Below are positions 6,649-8,047 of a DNA stretch of 8,047 nt, piece after piece (position 1 is the first letter of the stretch; every line of letters starts with the position of its first letter). The position numbers and the translations under genes are program-made. The stretch is from Clostridium sp. UBA2485 (GTDB lineage: Bacteria > Bacillota > Clostridia > Clostridiales > Clostridiaceae), in the NCBI RefSeq assembly GCF_002341865.1, contig NZ_DDOV01000094.1, forward strand, positions 3,885-11,931. Direction: 5' to 3'. Under the pieces are notes generated by a model, which searched no databases, was not told the origin of the DNA, and saw only the letters and a list, made by a program, of their open reading frames with translations.

Positions 6649-7709
6649 TAATCTCTTTCAACTCCTCTAATAGCTCTAACAATTCTGCTTGATACATGGT
6701 GCAGTGGTAATACCTCATCAACCATATTTGTTTCAAAGGTAGCTTTTGGCATTCCATAAATTACACAGGTAGATTCGTCTTCCGAGAAAGTATATCCTCC
6801 GTTTTTCTTTACTTCTACAGTGCCATTAGCACCGTCTTTGCCCATTCCTGTTAATACAACACTTAATAGACCATTGCCGTAAACCTTTGATGCAGAAATA
6901 AATAATTTATCTACTGCTGGTCTTACTCCCCAAATTGCTGGAGTTTCATTTAGTACAATCCTATTATTCTCAACTTCCATATGATAGCCAGCCTTTGCTA
7001 TATATACTACATTTTTTTCTATAGGCATTTTTTCCTCTGCCTCTACCACTTTTAAACTACTTGACCTATTCAGCCTTTCAGCAAATGCTTTAGTAAATCC
7101 TATAGGCATATGCTGCACTACCAATACTGGCACTCCTAAGTCACTAGGTAAGGCTGTTATTACACTATAAAGTGCCTTTGGTCCTCCTGTGGAAGCACCA
7201 ATAACTACACAGTTTATTTTTTTATTAATTTTTTCTGAACTTCTAAGCCTTGTTCTTGAGATAAAAGAAGTAGATTTTTTATTGTTAGTTTCTACTGTAG
7301 CTTTACTTATTTTAATAGACCTAATTTTCTCTATTAAATCTTCTCTCACCTTATTTATATCTAAGGAAATGGAACCTGATGGCTTAGCAATAAAATCAAA
7401 AGCACCGTTTTGTAGACACTCCATTGTAGTTTCTGCACCAGCTTTAGTTAAACTGCTTAACATTATAACCTTCGATGATACTCCTAATTCCTTTAATTTT
7501 TTTAAGGTGGTTATGCCGTCCATTACCGGCATTTCAACATCTAATGTAATTACATCTGGAACGGTTGTATTTATTTTGCTTAATAGATTTTCTCCATTTC
7601 TTGCAATATCAATTACTTCCATATCCGGTTCTGCATTTATCATATCAGAAATAATTCTACGCATAAGTGCCGAATCATCTACCACCATAACTCTTATTTT
7701 TCTATCCAT
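6648..7709 (-). CDS. cheB: Chemoreceptor methylesterase/deamidase CheB
   Basis: CheB removes methyl groups from receptor glutamates and deamidates receptor glutamines once CheA has phosphorylated its receiver domain. The 353 residues match the family. The receiver domain (about 4-125) has the acidic pair D11/D12, phospho-acceptor D57 (ITLDVEMP), Ser at the T/S position (MLSSLT, 83-88) and Lys109. A basic, Ser/Asn-rich linker (about 130-163) leads to the esterase domain (about 165-350) with catalytic Ser173 in GASTGG, His200 in VQHMP and Asp292 in GMGKDGA. All three triad residues are present, so the enzyme should be active. The ATG at 7709-7707 is preceded by GAGGTGAT (7720-7713), a strong ribosome binding site. 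A 22-base gap separates it from cheD, and its TAA overlaps the cheR ATG by one base. No other family fits this domain pair. Confidence 0.97.
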   Translation of the reverse strand: MDRKIRVMVVDDSALMRRIISDMINAEPDMEVIDIARNGENLLSKINTTVPDVITLDVEMPVMDGITTLKKLKELGVSSKVIMLSSLTKAGAETTMECLQNGAFDFIAKPSGSISLDINKVREDLIEKIRSIKISKATVETNNKKSTSFISRTRLRSSEKINKKINCVVIGASTGGPKALYSVITALPSDLGVPVLVVQHMPIGFTKAFAERLNRSSSLKVVEAEEKMPIEKNVVYIAKAGYHMEVENNRIVLNETPAIWGVRPAVDKLFISASKVYGNGLLSVVLTGMGKDGANGTVEVKKNGGYTFSEDESTCVIYGMPKATFETNMVDEVLPLHHVSSRIVRAIRGVERD

Positions 7710-7712
7710 TAA

Positions 7713-7720
7713 ATCACCTC
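7713..7720 (-). promoter_or_regulatory. Ribosome binding site of cheB
   Basis: The minus strand reads GAGGTGAT at 7720-7713, closely complementary to the 16S rRNA tail, with 7 bases between GAGG and the cheB ATG. It lies in the 22-base cheD-cheB gap, where I see no promoter or terminator. Confidence 0.75.
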
Positions 7721-7731
7721 GATATGTGAAG

Positions 7732-8047
7732 TTAAATCTCTTTTATGCCTTCCCCTATAGTTTTCACATACAATATTCCTGTAACTGTATCGAAAATTAC
7801 AGTTCTTCCTTTATTGCCCCCAGTATCTTCGCTATCTATCGGTATACTTAGCTTTTGTAATATTTCTTTTACTGTTTTAGCATTTCTATCTCCTATATCC
7901 ATATTCATACTCTTATCAGAGAAATTGAACATAGAAGCCCCTCCAGCAATTTTTGCTCTTAAAAATTTTTCTTTAGCACCTGCATTTTTCATTTGGCTTA
8001 TCAATGTAGGTATTGCTAAATCTGCAAATTTAAGTTCATTAGTTATT
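7732..8047 (-). CDS. cheD: Chemoreceptor glutamine deamidase CheD (5' end cut by window)
   Basis: CheD deamidates specific glutamines on chemoreceptors and, in Bacillus and Thermotoga, binds CheC and boosts its phosphatase activity. Only the last 104 residues are in the window. The frame stays open to base 8047 and upstream of a possible internal TTG at 8004, so the true start lies outside. The first visible residues (TNELKFADLAIPTLISQM) match the conserved K-[YF]-AD-x-AIP block that follows the catalytic region. AKIAGGASMF and the later DTGGNKGRTVIFDTVTG are also typical CheD blocks. The catalytic Cys and His, which lie in the first third of family members (about 160 residues), are outside the window, so activity cannot be judged. 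The TAA is at 7734-7732. Placement just before cheB fits clostridial chemotaxis loci, and cheC sits three genes further on. Confidence 0.93.
   Translation of the reverse strand, partial: ITNELKFADLAIPTLISQMKNAGAKEKFLRAKIAGGASMFNFSDKSMNMDIGDRNAKTVKEILQKLSIPIDSEDTGGNKGRTVIFDTVTGILYVKTIGEGIKEI

Noticed and set aside
7189..7851. 220-codon open frame on the plus strand opposite cheB and cheD
   Set aside because: It runs across the cheB-cheD junction in antisense, has low-complexity hydrophobic/Ser content, and no family features. CheB and CheD on the other strand have full motif sets.
8002..8004. TTG at 8004 as the start of a 90-residue cheD
   Set aside because: The frame stays open upstream to the window edge and that part encodes conserved CheD sequence (KFADLAIPT), so the TTG is an internal Leu codon.
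1..8047. Search for mobile elements, CRISPR arrays, tRNA/rRNA genes, riboswitches or a flagellar sigma-factor promoter
   Set aside because: Coding sequence fills nearly all of the window and the gaps are at most 34 bases. I saw no array, RNA gene, transposase or credible promoter match.

Overview
The window is a compact stretch of a chemotaxis and flagellar-switch operon from an AT-rich, Gram-positive, Clostridium-like bacterium. Three things point there: low G+C by eye, strong AGGAGG-type ribosome binding sites, and the Bacillus/Clostridium protein set (CheC, CheD and FliY alongside CheA, CheB, CheR, CheW, CheY and FliM). All genes lie on the minus strand, so transcription runs from 8047 towards 1. 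Both ends cut a gene: cheD lacks its 5' end and fliY its 3' end.

Layout in transcription order: cheD (8047-7732, partial), cheB (7709-6648), cheR (6648-5884), cheA (5872-3422), cheC (about 3405 or 3417 to 2788), cheY (2795-2436), cheW (2423-2025), fliM (1990-995), fliY (1002-1, partial). Three junctions overlap by 1 or 8 bases and the rest have gaps of at most 34 bases, so this looks like one co-transcribed, translationally coupled unit. There is no gene-free stretch above 34 bases, and I see no convincing promoter or GC-rich intrinsic terminator. The only intergenic element that stands out is a perfect 11-bp A/T inverted repeat at the cheW-fliM junction.

How the genes work together: CheW couples receptors to the kinase CheA. 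CheA autophosphorylates on His46 and passes phosphate to CheY and CheB. CheY-P binds N-terminal docking motifs found on both FliM and FliY at the flagellar switch. FliY and CheC both keep two intact phosphatase sites to remove CheY-P. CheR and CheB methylate and demethylate/deamidate receptors, and CheD deamidates receptors and is expected to partner CheC. This is the Bacillus subtilis/Thermotoga maritima style of chemotaxis with its three adaptation branches, although no CheV is present here.

I found no undescribed system. The most noteworthy feature is CheA itself: 816 residues, enlarged by a tandem duplication of the CheY-binding P2 domain (two units of about 113 residues at a 118-residue period, roughly 73% identical). 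Smaller points are the start codon of cheC (probably TTG, set by a very strong ribosome binding site) and the A/T palindrome between the che and fli parts.
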